Shown piece by piece: positions 26,361-34,413 of a stretch of DNA of 64,000 bases (the stretch's first letter is position 1; every line of letters starts with the position of its first letter). The notes below the pieces were generated by a model. The model searched no databases. It saw only the letters and a list, made by a program, of their open reading frames with translations, and was not told where the DNA came from. The DNA comes from Nocardia suismassiliense (GTDB lineage Bacteria; Actinomycetota; Actinomycetes; Mycobacteriales; Mycobacteriaceae), in contig NZ_LT985361.1 of the NCBI RefSeq assembly GCF_900269665.1, positions 7,805,881 through 7,869,880 of the forward strand. Direction: 5' to 3'. Both the position numbers and the translations under genes were made by a program.

Positions 26361-27146
26361 TCAGGCCCGCAACCGACTCAGCGTCTCGTCGTGCAGCAAC
26401 CCATTCGTCGCGACAGCGTCACCACCGTGCGGACCGGGCTCCCCGGCCAGCGAGGTGAACCGCCCGCCCGCCTCACGAACGAGAATGTCGAGCGCGGCCA
26501 GATCCCACAGCGAAACTTCGGGCTCGGTCGCGATATCGAGCGCACCCTCCGCCAGCAGGCAGTAGGTGAAGAAGTCGCCATAACCACGCACCCGCCACAC
26601 CTCATCGGTGAGCGCCAGGAACTTCTCCCGCAAACCACGCTCCCGCCAGCCGGACAGACTGGAGAAGGCCAGGCTGGCCGACCCGAGTTCGCCGACGGCG
26701 GACACCGAAATCGGTTTCGGCGCTTCGGCATCGAAGCTCGTCCAGGCCCCCGACCCGGCCGCCGCCCACCAGCGCCGCGACAGCGCGGGCGCGCTCACCA
26801 CACCGACCTTCGGCACGCCGTCTTCCAGCAGCGCGATGGGCGTGGCCCAGATCGGCACCCCGCGAACGAAGTTCTTCGTGCCGTCGATCGGATCGATCAC
26901 CCACTGCCGTCCGCTGAACTCGGCGTCCCCGCCGAACTCCTCCCCCAGCACCGAATCGTCCGGCCGCTGCTCGGCGAGCACCTGCCGGATCGCCTGCTCC
27001 ACCGCCAGGTCGGCATCCGAGACCGGCGTCAGGTCCGGCTTCGAATCCACCTTCAGGTCGAGCGCCCCGAATCGTGCCCGGGTGATGCCGTCGGCCGCAT
27101 CGGCCAACCGCAGCGCAAGTTCCAGGTCAGAAGAGTCCACAGCCAC
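26361..27146 (-). CDS. hisN: Inositol-monophosphatase-like histidinol-phosphatase
   Basis: A 261-residue IMPase-fold phosphatase. Metal ligands lie in LGEEFG, WVIDPIDGTKNFVRG and SLWDLAALDILVREAGG. The sequence resembles the actinobacterial HisN group (as in Corynebacterium and mycobacteria), which dephosphorylates histidinol phosphate in histidine synthesis; inositol-phosphate activity is the alternative. GTG start at 27146. In mycobacteria a related gene also lies in this prfB/fadE24 neighbourhood, which supports the assignment. No other his genes are in the window. Confidence 0.85.
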   Translation of the reverse strand: MAVDSSDLELALRLADAADGITRARFGALDLKVDSKPDLTPVSDADLAVEQAIRQVLAEQRPDDSVLGEEFGGDAEFSGRQWVIDPIDGTKNFVRGVPIWATPIALLEDGVPKVGVVSAPALSRRWWAAAGSGAWTSFDAEAPKPISVSAVGELGSASLAFSSLSGWRERGLREKFLALTDEVWRVRGYGDFFTYCLLAEGALDIATEPEVSLWDLAALDILVREAGGRFTSLAGEPGPHGGDAVATNGLLHDETLSRLRA

Positions 27147-27192
27147 GCCCGCACCTTAATGGATGCCGGCGAACGAGGTCCGTGGTGCTGGC

Positions 27193-27783
27193 TCACGCCA
27201 CCGCGGCAACCGTGCGGGCCGCGACCAAAGCGTCGGCCCACCACTGCAACTGATCGAGCATCGCCAGCGCCGCCTCAGCAGGCTCGGCCGGTTCACGCAA
27301 CCGGCCGTCCGCATTGAAGAGCAGGTAGTAGCGCGGGAACGAGACGTAGTTGCGCACGGTATGCGCGTTGAGTTCACCGAAGATCTGCCGCAGATGCTCG
27401 ATGGCGAGCAGCCCGCCGCTCGCGCCGCTGTAACCGACGAAACCGATTGCCTTGGCGTCCCACTGGGTGAAATGCCAGTCGATGACGGCCTTCAGCGCGG
27501 CCGGAATACTGCGGTTGTAGTCCGGCGTGACGATCACGAACGCATCGGCAGCGGCGAGCCGCTCGGTGAGATCGACCATGCCGACGGGCCGCTCGGGATT
27601 CGGTTCCATCGCCGGTGGCGCGGCGGGCAACGCCAGCGGCAGGTCGGCCTGTGCCAGATCGATGACGTCCACCTCGAACGCACCGTGGCTCCTGGCGTGC
27701 TCAGTGAACCATTCGGCCACCACAGGTCCGAAGCGGCCTTCCCGGACGCTGCCGATGATCACTGCGAGTTTCAATGCCGACAT
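27193..27783 (-). CDS. NADPH-dependent FMN reductase
   Basis: A 196-residue flavodoxin-fold reductase. VIIGSVREGRFGPVVAEW binds the FMN phosphate, VTPDYNRSIPAALKAVIDW is the second flavin-contact loop and VGYSGASGGLLAIEHLR the third. ATG 27783 follows GGAGGA at six bases; longer upstream extensions are not needed. It is divergent from an XRE regulator with a 138-bp shared promoter region, a common arrangement in which the regulator controls the reductase. Reduces quinones, azo compounds or flavins. Confidence 0.93.
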   Translation of the reverse strand: MSALKLAVIIGSVREGRFGPVVAEWFTEHARSHGAFEVDVIDLAQADLPLALPAAPPAMEPNPERPVGMVDLTERLAAADAFVIVTPDYNRSIPAALKAVIDWHFTQWDAKAIGFVGYSGASGGLLAIEHLRQIFGELNAHTVRNYVSFPRYYLLFNADGRLREPAEPAEAALAMLDQLQWWADALVAARTVAAVA

Positions 27784-27921
27784 GAAGTTCCTCCTACAGA
27801 TCGGCGACCGGTTTCGGCCGCTCCTCCAATCTGCTGGCCGCCGTGCCGACCAGGAAGGCCGCCGTAAGGGTGGTAGTGGCAGGGACACCCTCCGGCCGCC
27901 GCCGCTTGTTAGGTTCGAGAG

Positions 27922-28770
27922 GTGAGTGACAACGAGCTGGGCCTGTTCCTGCGCACCCGGCGCGAGGCGGTGTCCCCGGCCCAGGTCGGCCTGCCCACCG
28001 GTGCGCGCCGCCGCACGCCGGGCCTGCGCCGCGCTGAACTGGCCACGCTGGCAGGCGTCAGCGTCGAATACATCACCCGGCTCGAACAAGGCCGCGACCG
28101 CCGGCCTTCACCACAGGTGCTTTCCGCGCTCGCCGACGCGCTGCGCCTCGCCCCGAGCGAGCGAGTCCACCTGCACCGCCTCACCAAATCCGCGGACCTC
28201 GGCTTCAGCTGCATGGGCGGTGCCCAACCGCTGCGCGAGGTACGTCCTGCGGTCCGCGCCATTCTCGACCGCCTGGAACCCGCGCCCGCCGTTGTCGTGA
28301 ACCGACTCACCGAGGTGCTCGCCTACACGGCCGGCTACCACCGCGTGATGGCACCGATCGGCCTGTTCGAGAGCGGTCCCGCGAACCTGGCCCGCTTCAC
28401 GTTCACCGATCCCCGCGCCCGCACGGCCTACCCGGACTGGAGTCACGTGGCCGACCACGAGGTCGCCACCCTCAAACATGGTCCGTTCCGCAAGGATCCG
28501 CACATCGCGGCGCTCGCCGACGAACTCACCGTCACCGTCGGCCCGGAGTTCACCGACCGGGTCGAGACCGTGCCGAGCCTGCCCGCCGCCACCGGCATCA
28601 CCCGGCTCGTCCACCCCGAGGCAGGCCCCCTTCGTTTGGCTTTCGAGATCCTCGACCTCTCCGCCGACGACGATCAACGCCTGATCGTCCACCTTCCCGC
28701 CGACGAAGCCACCGCCACCGCGCTGGACAAGCTGACGGGTATCCGCCCCGGTGCCCTCCGCGCGGTCTAG
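27922..28770 (+). CDS. XRE family regulator with MmyB-like ligand-binding domain
   Basis: A 282-residue regulator. The N-terminal HTH (about residues 5-70) includes TPGLRRAELATLAGVSVEYI and TRLEQGRDRRPSPQVL, the hallmark of the HTH_31/MmyB group; the remaining ~190 residues form the PAS-like MLTR ligand-binding domain (VNRLTEVLAY, FTDPRAR, YPDWSH). Fatty acids are known ligands in the family. GTG start at 27922. Divergent from the FMN reductase gene, its probable target. Its stop codon lies inside the first unit of a degenerate repeat array. Confidence 0.92.
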   Translation: MSDNELGLFLRTRREAVSPAQVGLPTGARRRTPGLRRAELATLAGVSVEYITRLEQGRDRRPSPQVLSALADALRLAPSERVHLHRLTKSADLGFSCMGGAQPLREVRPAVRAILDRLEPAPAVVVNRLTEVLAYTAGYHRVMAPIGLFESGPANLARFTFTDPRARTAYPDWSHVADHEVATLKHGPFRKDPHIAALADELTVTVGPEFTDRVETVPSLPAATGITRLVHPEAGPLRLAFEILDLSADDDQRLIVHLPADEATATALDKLTGIRPGALRAV

Positions 28771-28921
28771 CCGGTAAGTAGTTCGGCACGCCCCGCGAAA
28801 TCAAGCCGTGCGGGCAGGACGCCACGCGGTCTAGCGTCAAGTCGGACAGCACGCCGCGCGGAATCAAACCGACAGGTCGCCCGCGCACGCCGCGCGATCT
28901 GGCCGATAAGCACCCCTGCAC
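28758..28921. repeat. Degenerate tandem repeat, about 31-36 bp, five units
   Basis: Units begin at 28758, 28791, 28822, 28854 and 28890, each starting CCGCGCGG or a one- or two-base variant and containing TCTAGC/AATCAA then CCG and ending in CACG. The first unit includes the stop codon of the XRE gene, so the array may have arisen by reiteration of that gene's last bases. It fills over half of the 297-bp gap before prfB; nothing else is evident there. Confidence 0.6.
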
Positions 28922-29067
28922 CGCGCCACAGCAGCACACACGCGACGCATCGACCTACGGCACCGCCCGCACGTTCGCATGCTCCCAAATCATCGATCCA
29001 CGAACGCAACCCATTCGAGCCGCACCACTGCTATAGCGGCTACGCCGAACCAGTAGGCTTGACCACC

Positions 29068-30183
29068 GTGCATCCTGACGTTTCCGCTGATCTCGCCGAA
29101 CTCGACGCCACCCTCAAGACGGTCGAATCGGTCCTCGACATCGAGGAGCTGCGCCGACGTATCGACGAGCTCGAGCACCAAGCCGCAGATCCCGATTTGT
29201 GGAACGACCAGGATCACGCGCAGCAGGTGACGAGCGAGCTCTCGCATGCCCAGGGTGAGCTGCGGCGGGTGGAGGAATTGCGGCAGCGCCTCGACGACCT
29301 ACCGGTGCTGTACGAACTGGCCGAGGGCGAAGAGGGCGAGTCGCGCGAGACCGCGCTCGCCGACGCCGACGCCGAACGCGCCGCCCTGCACGGTGACGTG
29401 GAGGCGATGGAGGTCCGCACCCTGCTCTCGGGCGAGTACGACAAGCGCGACGCGCTGGTCAACATTCGCTCGGGCGCCGGTGGCGTGGACGCCGCCGACT
29501 GGGCCGAGATGCTGATGCGCATGTACATCCGCTGGGCCGACCGGCACAAGTACTCCGTCGAGGTCTACGACACCTCCTATGCCGAAGAAGCCGGCATCAA
29601 GAGCGCCACCTTCGCGGTGAAGACGCCCTACGCCTACGGCACCCTCTCGGTCGAGATGGGTACGCACCGCCTGGTGCGGATCAGCCCGTTCGACAACCAG
29701 GGCCGCCGCCAGACCTCCTTCGCCGAGGTCGAGGTGCTGCCGGTGGTGGAGACGACCGACCACATCGAGATCCCCGAGGGCGAGATCCGGGTCGACGTGT
29801 ACCGGTCCTCCGGTCCCGGCGGGCAGAGCGTCAACACCACCGACTCGGCGGTGCGCCTGACGCACATCCCGACCGGTATCGTCGTCACCTGCCAGAACGA
29901 GAAGTCGCAGCTGCAGAACAAGATTTCGGCCATGCGCGTGCTGCAGGCCAAGCTGCTGGAGCGCAAGCGCCAGGAGGAGCGCGCCGAGATGGACGCGCTG
30001 AAGACCAACGAGGGTGCGTCCTGGGGCAACCAGATGCGCTCCTACGTGCTGCACCCGTACCAGATGGTCAAGGATCTGCGGACCAACTATGAGGTCAACA
30101 ACCCGTCGGCGGTGCTCGACGGCGATATCGACGGCTTCATCGAATCGGGCATCCGCTGGCGCATGCGTGAGCAGCCGAATTAA
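29068..30183 (+). CDS. prfB: Peptide chain release factor 2
   Basis: A 371-residue class I release factor. The catalytic GGQ loop is in SSGPGGQSVNTTDSAVRLTH, and the codon-recognition tripeptide is SPF (RISPFDNQ), which identifies RF2, reading UGA and UAA. The gene is a single frame; there is no programmed +1 frameshift as in enterobacteria. GTG 29068 was chosen by similarity to the mycobacterial N-terminus; TTG 29059 is an alternative. It begins the conserved prfB-mscS-ftsE-ftsX block. Confidence 0.97.
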   Translation: MHPDVSADLAELDATLKTVESVLDIEELRRRIDELEHQAADPDLWNDQDHAQQVTSELSHAQGELRRVEELRQRLDDLPVLYELAEGEEGESRETALADADAERAALHGDVEAMEVRTLLSGEYDKRDALVNIRSGAGGVDAADWAEMLMRMYIRWADRHKYSVEVYDTSYAEEAGIKSATFAVKTPYAYGTLSVEMGTHRLVRISPFDNQGRRQTSFAEVEVLPVVETTDHIEIPEGEIRVDVYRSSGPGGQSVNTTDSAVRLTHIPTGIVVTCQNEKSQLQNKISAMRVLQAKLLERKRQEERAEMDALKTNEGASWGNQMRSYVLHPYQMVKDLRTNYEVNNPSAVLDGDIDGFIESGIRWRMREQPN

Positions 30184-30298
30184 TCATTGCTGGTAGCGCA
30201 ACAGCCGACGAACAGGTCCGCTTGCGCGGAATGGTAGGACGTACGGCGGTAACCTGTCTGGCGTGCGTCCAGTTGGGAGTTCAGTCGAGGTGTTGACC

Positions 30299-31144
30299 AT
30301 GTCACTCGCGACGACCTCGGAGACGACGAACTGGCTACGTTCCAACGGGCTCGAGATCGTGCTGTTGATCCTCGGTGCCATCCTGTTCAGCCGGTTCGCC
30401 ACCTTCATCAGAGATCGGATCACTCGCAAGATCGATGAGGGCTTCCAGGGCGGCGACGCGCTGGTGCGGTCCGAGGCGGCCAAGCACCGGCACGCGCTGG
30501 CGCAGGTGGTCACCTGGGTGGTGCTGACCATTGTCTATGTGCTGGTCGGCATGGAGGTGCTGCGCAGGCTCGGCTTCGCGATCACCGGGCTGGTCGCCCC
30601 CGCGGCGGTGCTCGGTGCCGCGCTCGGTTTCGGCGCGCAGCGCATCGTGCAGGACATCCTGGCCGGGTTCTTCCTGATCACCGAACGCCAATACGGCTTC
30701 GGTGACGTAGTTCGCATCGCGGTGACTGGAGCCGCGGAGATGGCAGAGGGTACCGTCGAAGACGTCACGTTGCGGATCACCACACTGCGCAACTCCGACG
30801 GTGAAGTGATCACCGTGCCCAACGGCCAGATCGTGAAAGTGACGAATCTGTCGAAGGATTGGGCACGCGCCGCGATCGACGTTCCGGTGTCCGCGAGCGC
30901 GGACATCACCAGGGTCAACGAGATCCTGCACGAGGTCGGTACAAGGGCGTACGAAGACGCTCGTCTCAAGCCACTGCTACTCGACGAGCCCACGGTGATG
31001 GGCGTCGAGGATTTGACCGTTGATCAAATGAACATCCGAATGGTTGCCCGCACCTTGCCGGGCAAACAGTTCGAAGTCGGACGCGAACTGCGGGTACGAG
31101 TAGCCGCTGCGTTGCGCCGGGAGGGAATCAGTGAGACCACGTAG
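30299..31144 (+). CDS. Mechanosensitive ion channel family protein (MscS-like)
   Basis: A 281-residue small MscS-type channel with three predicted membrane segments: about 15-30, 75-97 and the pore helix GLVAPAAVLGAALGFGAQR, rich in Gly/Ala as in MscS TM3. The cytoplasmic beta domain follows (QYGFGDVVRIAV, VEDVTLRITTLRNSDGEVIT, VPNGQI). ATG 30299 has GAGG eight bases upstream; in-frame GTG 30263 is less likely. Protects against osmotic downshock. Its last 14 bases overlap the next small gene. Confidence 0.93.
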   Translation: MSLATTSETTNWLRSNGLEIVLLILGAILFSRFATFIRDRITRKIDEGFQGGDALVRSEAAKHRHALAQVVTWVVLTIVYVLVGMEVLRRLGFAITGLVAPAAVLGAALGFGAQRIVQDILAGFFLITERQYGFGDVVRIAVTGAAEMAEGTVEDVTLRITTLRNSDGEVITVPNGQIVKVTNLSKDWARAAIDVPVSASADITRVNEILHEVGTRAYEDARLKPLLLDEPTVMGVEDLTVDQMNIRMVARTLPGKQFEVGRELRVRVAAALRREGISETT

Positions 31145-31349
31145 AACCATCACGCTCTTGAAGGAATCGGTGCGACCCACCACACTCCTCAAGGAATCGA
31201 GGCCACGGCGATCCACCGCGATCCTGATAGCCACCTGGGTCGCCACGTTCGTGCTGTATCTGGTGGTCAAGCCGGATCAACCGTATACGCCGCAGTCGAG
31301 CCTGAACACCGTTCCGGCAGCGGTGAATCCGGCCGTAGCGCCACGCTGA
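31131..31349 (+). CDS. Small membrane protein overlapping the mscS-like gene
   Basis: A 72-residue protein from GTG 31131, with GGAGGG five bases upstream inside the preceding gene, so it is well supported despite its size. It has a basic N-terminus with a duplicated TLLKES motif (residues 8-13 and 18-23), one transmembrane segment (TAILIATWVATFVLYLVV) and a Pro-rich extracytoplasmic tail. No family recognised. Its position between the channel and ftsE is seen in related actinobacteria, but function is unknown. Confidence 0.75.
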   Translation: MRPRRTITLLKESVRPTTLLKESRPRRSTAILIATWVATFVLYLVVKPDQPYTPQSSLNTVPAAVNPAVAPR

Positions 31350-31422
31350 GCTCGGCGGACTCGCCGGGCCTCGGCGCTCGGCAACGCGGTGCGCACGGGG
31401 TTGCTGGTTACACTGGCTCCCC

Positions 31423-32112
31423 GTGATCACCATGCGGAACGTCACCAAGTCGTACAAGACCTCGACGCGACCCGCGCTGGACAACATCACCGTCGATGTG
31501 GGCAAGGGCGAGTTCGTCTTCATCATCGGACCGTCCGGCTCGGGCAAGTCGACCTTCATGCGACTGCTGCTCAAAGAGGAGAGCCCCACCGCGGGGCAGA
31601 TCCAGGTCGCCGACTTCCGGGTCGACCGGCTGCCGGGCCGCAAGGTGCCCAAGCTGCGCCAGCGGATGGGATGCGTGTTCCAGGACTTCCGGCTGCTGCA
31701 GCAGAAGTCGGTGCACGACAACGTCGCGTTCGCGCTGGAGGTAATCGGCAAGCGCCGCCAGTTCATCGAGCGCACCGTGCCCGAGGTGCTCGACATGGTG
31801 GGTCTCGGCGGCAAAGCCGATCGACTACCCTCCGAGCTTTCCGGTGGCGAACAGCAGCGGGTGGCGATCGCCCGGGCCTTCGTTAACCGGCCGCTGGTCC
31901 TGCTGGCCGACGAACCGACCGGCAATCTCGACCCGGACACCAGCGGCGACATCATGATGCTGCTGGAGCGGATCAACCGGATCGGCACCACGGTGCTGAT
32001 GGCCACCCATGACAACCACATCGTCGACGCCATGCGTCGGCGGGTGATCGAACTCGACCGCGGCCGCTTGGTGCGCGACGAGGCGACCGGTGTGTACGGG
32101 GTGGATCGCTGA
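31423..32112 (+). CDS. ftsE: Cell division ATP-binding protein FtsE
   Basis: A 229-residue ABC ATPase. Walker A GPSGSGKST, signature LSGGEQQRV, Walker B VLLADEPTGNLD and the H-loop MATHDNHIVD are all present. FtsE drives FtsX, which activates peptidoglycan hydrolases (RipC in mycobacteria) at the septum. GTG start at 31423. Its stop overlaps the ftsX start (TGATG). The sequence is close to the mycobacterial protein throughout. Confidence 0.98.
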   Translation: MITMRNVTKSYKTSTRPALDNITVDVGKGEFVFIIGPSGSGKSTFMRLLLKEESPTAGQIQVADFRVDRLPGRKVPKLRQRMGCVFQDFRLLQQKSVHDNVAFALEVIGKRRQFIERTVPEVLDMVGLGGKADRLPSELSGGEQQRVAIARAFVNRPLVLLADEPTGNLDPDTSGDIMMLLERINRIGTTVLMATHDNHIVDAMRRRVIELDRGRLVRDEATGVYGVDR

Positions 32113-33017
32113 TGCGCGCGAGTTTCCTGTTCAGCGAGGTCTTCGCCGGCCTGCGGCGCAACGTCACGATGACCATCGCGATGATCCTGACCGTCGCGGT
32201 GTCGCTCACCATGCTCGGCGGTGGTCTGCTCGCGGTGCGCATCGCCGACAAGACCGAGCAGTACTTCCTGGATCGGCTGGAGGTGCGGCTGTATCTCACC
32301 GAGGACATCTCGGCGAACGATCCGGACTGCTCCCGCGATCCGTGTAAGACACTGATGGCGGATCTGAAGTCGACCAAGGACGTCGAGTCGGTCCAGTACC
32401 TCAGCCGCGACGACGCTGTGCGCGAGGCCAAGGAGAAGACGTTCAAGGACCAGCCCGAGCTGGCCAAGTACGTCAGCGAGACGCCGCTGCCCGCGTCGCT
32501 GCGGGTGAAGATGCGCAATGCGGAGCTGTATCCGTCGATCTACGAGAAGTTCTATCAGCGACCAGGCGTCGGCATGGTGCGCAACGACAAGGACATCGTG
32601 GACCGGCTGGTCAGCCTGTTCGACGGGCTACGCAACGCGGCGTTCGGTCTGGCCGTGCTGCAAGCCTTGGCCGCGTTGCTGCTGATCGCGAACATGGTGC
32701 AGATCGCCGCGTTCACCCGGCGCACCGAGGTCGGCATCATGCGGTTGGTGGGTGCGACGCGCTGGTATACCCAGCTGCCGTTCCTGCTGGAGGCGGTGGT
32801 TGCGGCACTGGCCGGTTCGCTGGTCGCGGTGATCGGGCTACTGGTCGCGCGGCCGCTGGTGATCGATCGCGCCCTCGGGGATCTGTTCTCCAGCAAGGTT
32901 TTTCCGCGGATCACCGGCGACGACATCGCGATGGTCGCGTTGGTGATCGCGCCGGTCGGCATCGTCTTCGCCGCGCTGACCGCGTACGGGACGTTGCGGT
33001 ACTACGTGCGCGAGTAG
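32112..33017 (+). CDS. ftsX: Cell division membrane protein FtsX
   Basis: A 301-residue permease-like protein with four membrane segments: one near the N-terminus (NVTMTIAMILTVAVSLTML), an extracytoplasmic domain of ~140 residues containing the paired cysteines of NDPDCSRDPCKTLM, then three C-terminal segments. The external domain transmits FtsE ATPase action to a cell wall hydrolase. Coupled to ftsE by a one-base overlap. Confidence 0.98.
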   Translation: MRASFLFSEVFAGLRRNVTMTIAMILTVAVSLTMLGGGLLAVRIADKTEQYFLDRLEVRLYLTEDISANDPDCSRDPCKTLMADLKSTKDVESVQYLSRDDAVREAKEKTFKDQPELAKYVSETPLPASLRVKMRNAELYPSIYEKFYQRPGVGMVRNDKDIVDRLVSLFDGLRNAAFGLAVLQALAALLLIANMVQIAAFTRRTEVGIMRLVGATRWYTQLPFLLEAVVAALAGSLVAVIGLLVARPLVIDRALGDLFSSKVFPRITGDDIAMVALVIAPVGIVFAALTAYGTLRYYVRE

Positions 33018-33036
33018 CGGAGGTACGACTCAGTGC

Positions 33037-33064
33037 GAGCCGGTCCAGGGTGCTGGGCCGGCTC
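33037..33064 (+). terminator. Hairpin terminator after ftsX
   Basis: GAGCCGGTCC (33037-33046) pairs with GGGCCGGCTC (33055-33064), ten pairs with one G-T, loop of eight, followed by GTATTGTTT. It starts 20 bp past the ftsX stop. Confidence 0.65.
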
Positions 33065-33091
33065 GTATTGTTTCCGGGGGTCGGCCTCCGT

Positions 33092-33146
33092 GGACACTTT
33101 TCGTACCGCACAGCGGTTTTCCGGCGGTGCGGTGCCGAAAGTGTCC
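33092..33146. repeat. Long imperfect inverted repeat between convergent genes
   Basis: Two 20-base arms (33092-33111 and 33127-33146) match at 17 positions around a 15-base loop; the arm ends GGACACTTT/AAAGTGTCC and ACCGCAC/GTGCGGT are perfect. It sits just downstream of the ftsX terminator and 16 bp from the MerR stop. It may terminate the leftward MerR transcript, or be a small palindromic repeat element. Confidence 0.55.
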
Positions 33147-33161
33147 GCGTAGACCGGGAGG

Positions 33162-33530
33162 TCACTGGCCTGCAGGCATCGCATCCCTGATCGAGGCTCG
33201 CTGCACGGTCAGCAGCGCGCGCTGCCGTTCGAGTTCCGCGATCTTGCTGTCCAGGTCGCTGTATCGGCTCTCGACGATCTGCACCGACTTGTCACAGGAC
33301 TGGATCCACGCGCCGTGGTCCATCTCGCACGGCAGCAGGCCACGAATGTCCTCGGTGGACAGGCCCGCGGCCAGCATCGCTCTGATCCGACCCACCCGTT
33401 CGGGCGCGTCGTCGGCATAGGAGCGGTAGCCGAGCGAGTCCCGCTGCGGCGAGAGCAAGCCCTGCTCCTCGTAGTACCTGAGCAAGCGGGTACTCACGGC
33501 GGTACGGCGCGCCAACTCTCCGATCAACAT
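33162..33530 (-). CDS. MerR family transcriptional regulator
   Basis: A 122-residue MerR regulator. The winged HTH starts MLIGELARRTAVSTRLLRYY and YEEQGLLSPQRDSLGYR; the dimerisation helix occupies about residues 75-115 (DLDSKIAELERQRALLTVQR). A single pair of cysteines (CEMDHGAWIQSC, residues 69 and 80) could bind an effector. ATG 33530; the best ribosome-binding site (GGAGG) is a little far at 13 bases. Divergent from an alpha/beta hydrolase whose promoter it would control from the 58-bp shared region. Confidence 0.93.
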   Translation of the reverse strand: MLIGELARRTAVSTRLLRYYEEQGLLSPQRDSLGYRSYADDAPERVGRIRAMLAAGLSTEDIRGLLPCEMDHGAWIQSCDKSVQIVESRYSDLDSKIAELERQRALLTVQRASIRDAMPAGQ

Positions 33531-33588
33531 GGGAACTCGTTTACCTCCGTTTGCCTTCACACTGATGTCAATTCCTAACTTGGCTGCC

Positions 33589-34350
33589 ATGACAGCAATT
33601 CCCTTGCAGACCACCGTCACCGGTTCCGGACCCGGCGTGGTCCTCGCGCACGGCGCGGGCGGCACCATCGACACCAACTTCGGCGCACTGATTCCCGCGC
33701 TCGCCGCAACGCACACCGTGGTCGCCTCCGACTATCCGGACAGCGATATCCAGCTCACCCTCGACGGTCTCGCCGACGCACTGGTCGCGGCCGCGGTCGA
33801 CGGCGGAGTCGAGCAGTTCACCGTGCTGGGGTATTCACTCGGCAGTACGGTCGCGGTGCGCGCCGCGGTGCGTCATCCGGAGCGGGTGCGTGGTCTGATC
33901 CTCGCCGCGGGGTTCGCCAAGGCCGACAACCGCGCCCGCCTCGCGGTGCAGATCTGGCAGGACCTGCTCAGTCGTGGCGACAACACGACCTTCTCCCGCC
34001 TGACCCTCTCGCAGGCGTTCAGCGCGGCGTTCCTCAACGGACTGCCCGCTGTCCAGGTCGACGAGTTCGTCCGCGCGGGCGTGACAGCCATTCCCGGCGG
34101 CACCAGCCAGCAGGCGAGTCTGGTCGAAAGCGTCGATACGACCGGCGATTTGGGGCGGATTGCCGTGCCGACGCTGGTCGTCAATGCCACCGAGGATCTG
34201 CTGATCGATCCGGCGAATTCGCGATTCCTCGCCGACACCATCCCCGGCGCGGAGTACGCCGAGATCGCGGCGGGACACGTTTTCATGGCTGAGCAGCCCG
34301 GGCAGTGGCGCAAGATCGTGGAGGATTTCCTCGCCCGCCACCAGCTCTGA
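33589..34350 (+). CDS. Alpha/beta hydrolase
   Basis: A 253-residue alpha/beta hydrolase from ATG 33589 (ATG 33565 is possible). The oxyanion HGAGG segment is near residue 20, the nucleophile elbow is VLGYSLGSTVA (GxSxG), an acid is available in NATEDLLIDP, and the catalytic His in IAAGHVFMAEQP. Substrate unknown; esters or lactones are typical. It is divergent from the MerR gene, which probably represses or activates it. Confidence 0.9.
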   Translation: MTAIPLQTTVTGSGPGVVLAHGAGGTIDTNFGALIPALAATHTVVASDYPDSDIQLTLDGLADALVAAAVDGGVEQFTVLGYSLGSTVAVRAAVRHPERVRGLILAAGFAKADNRARLAVQIWQDLLSRGDNTTFSRLTLSQAFSAAFLNGLPAVQVDEFVRAGVTAIPGGTSQQASLVESVDTTGDLGRIAVPTLVVNATEDLLIDPANSRFLADTIPGAEYAEIAAGHVFMAEQPGQWRKIVEDFLARHQL

Positions 34351-34413
34351 TTTATCGCCGGACGGGACATGGCTGCGGTGTTCACCGAGGATGTCCGGAT
34401 TCGGACGGGAGGG

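Noticed and set aside
29059..29150. Possible programmed frameshift in prfB
   Set aside because: The RF2 gene is one uninterrupted frame with no early in-frame UGA, so no frameshift control.
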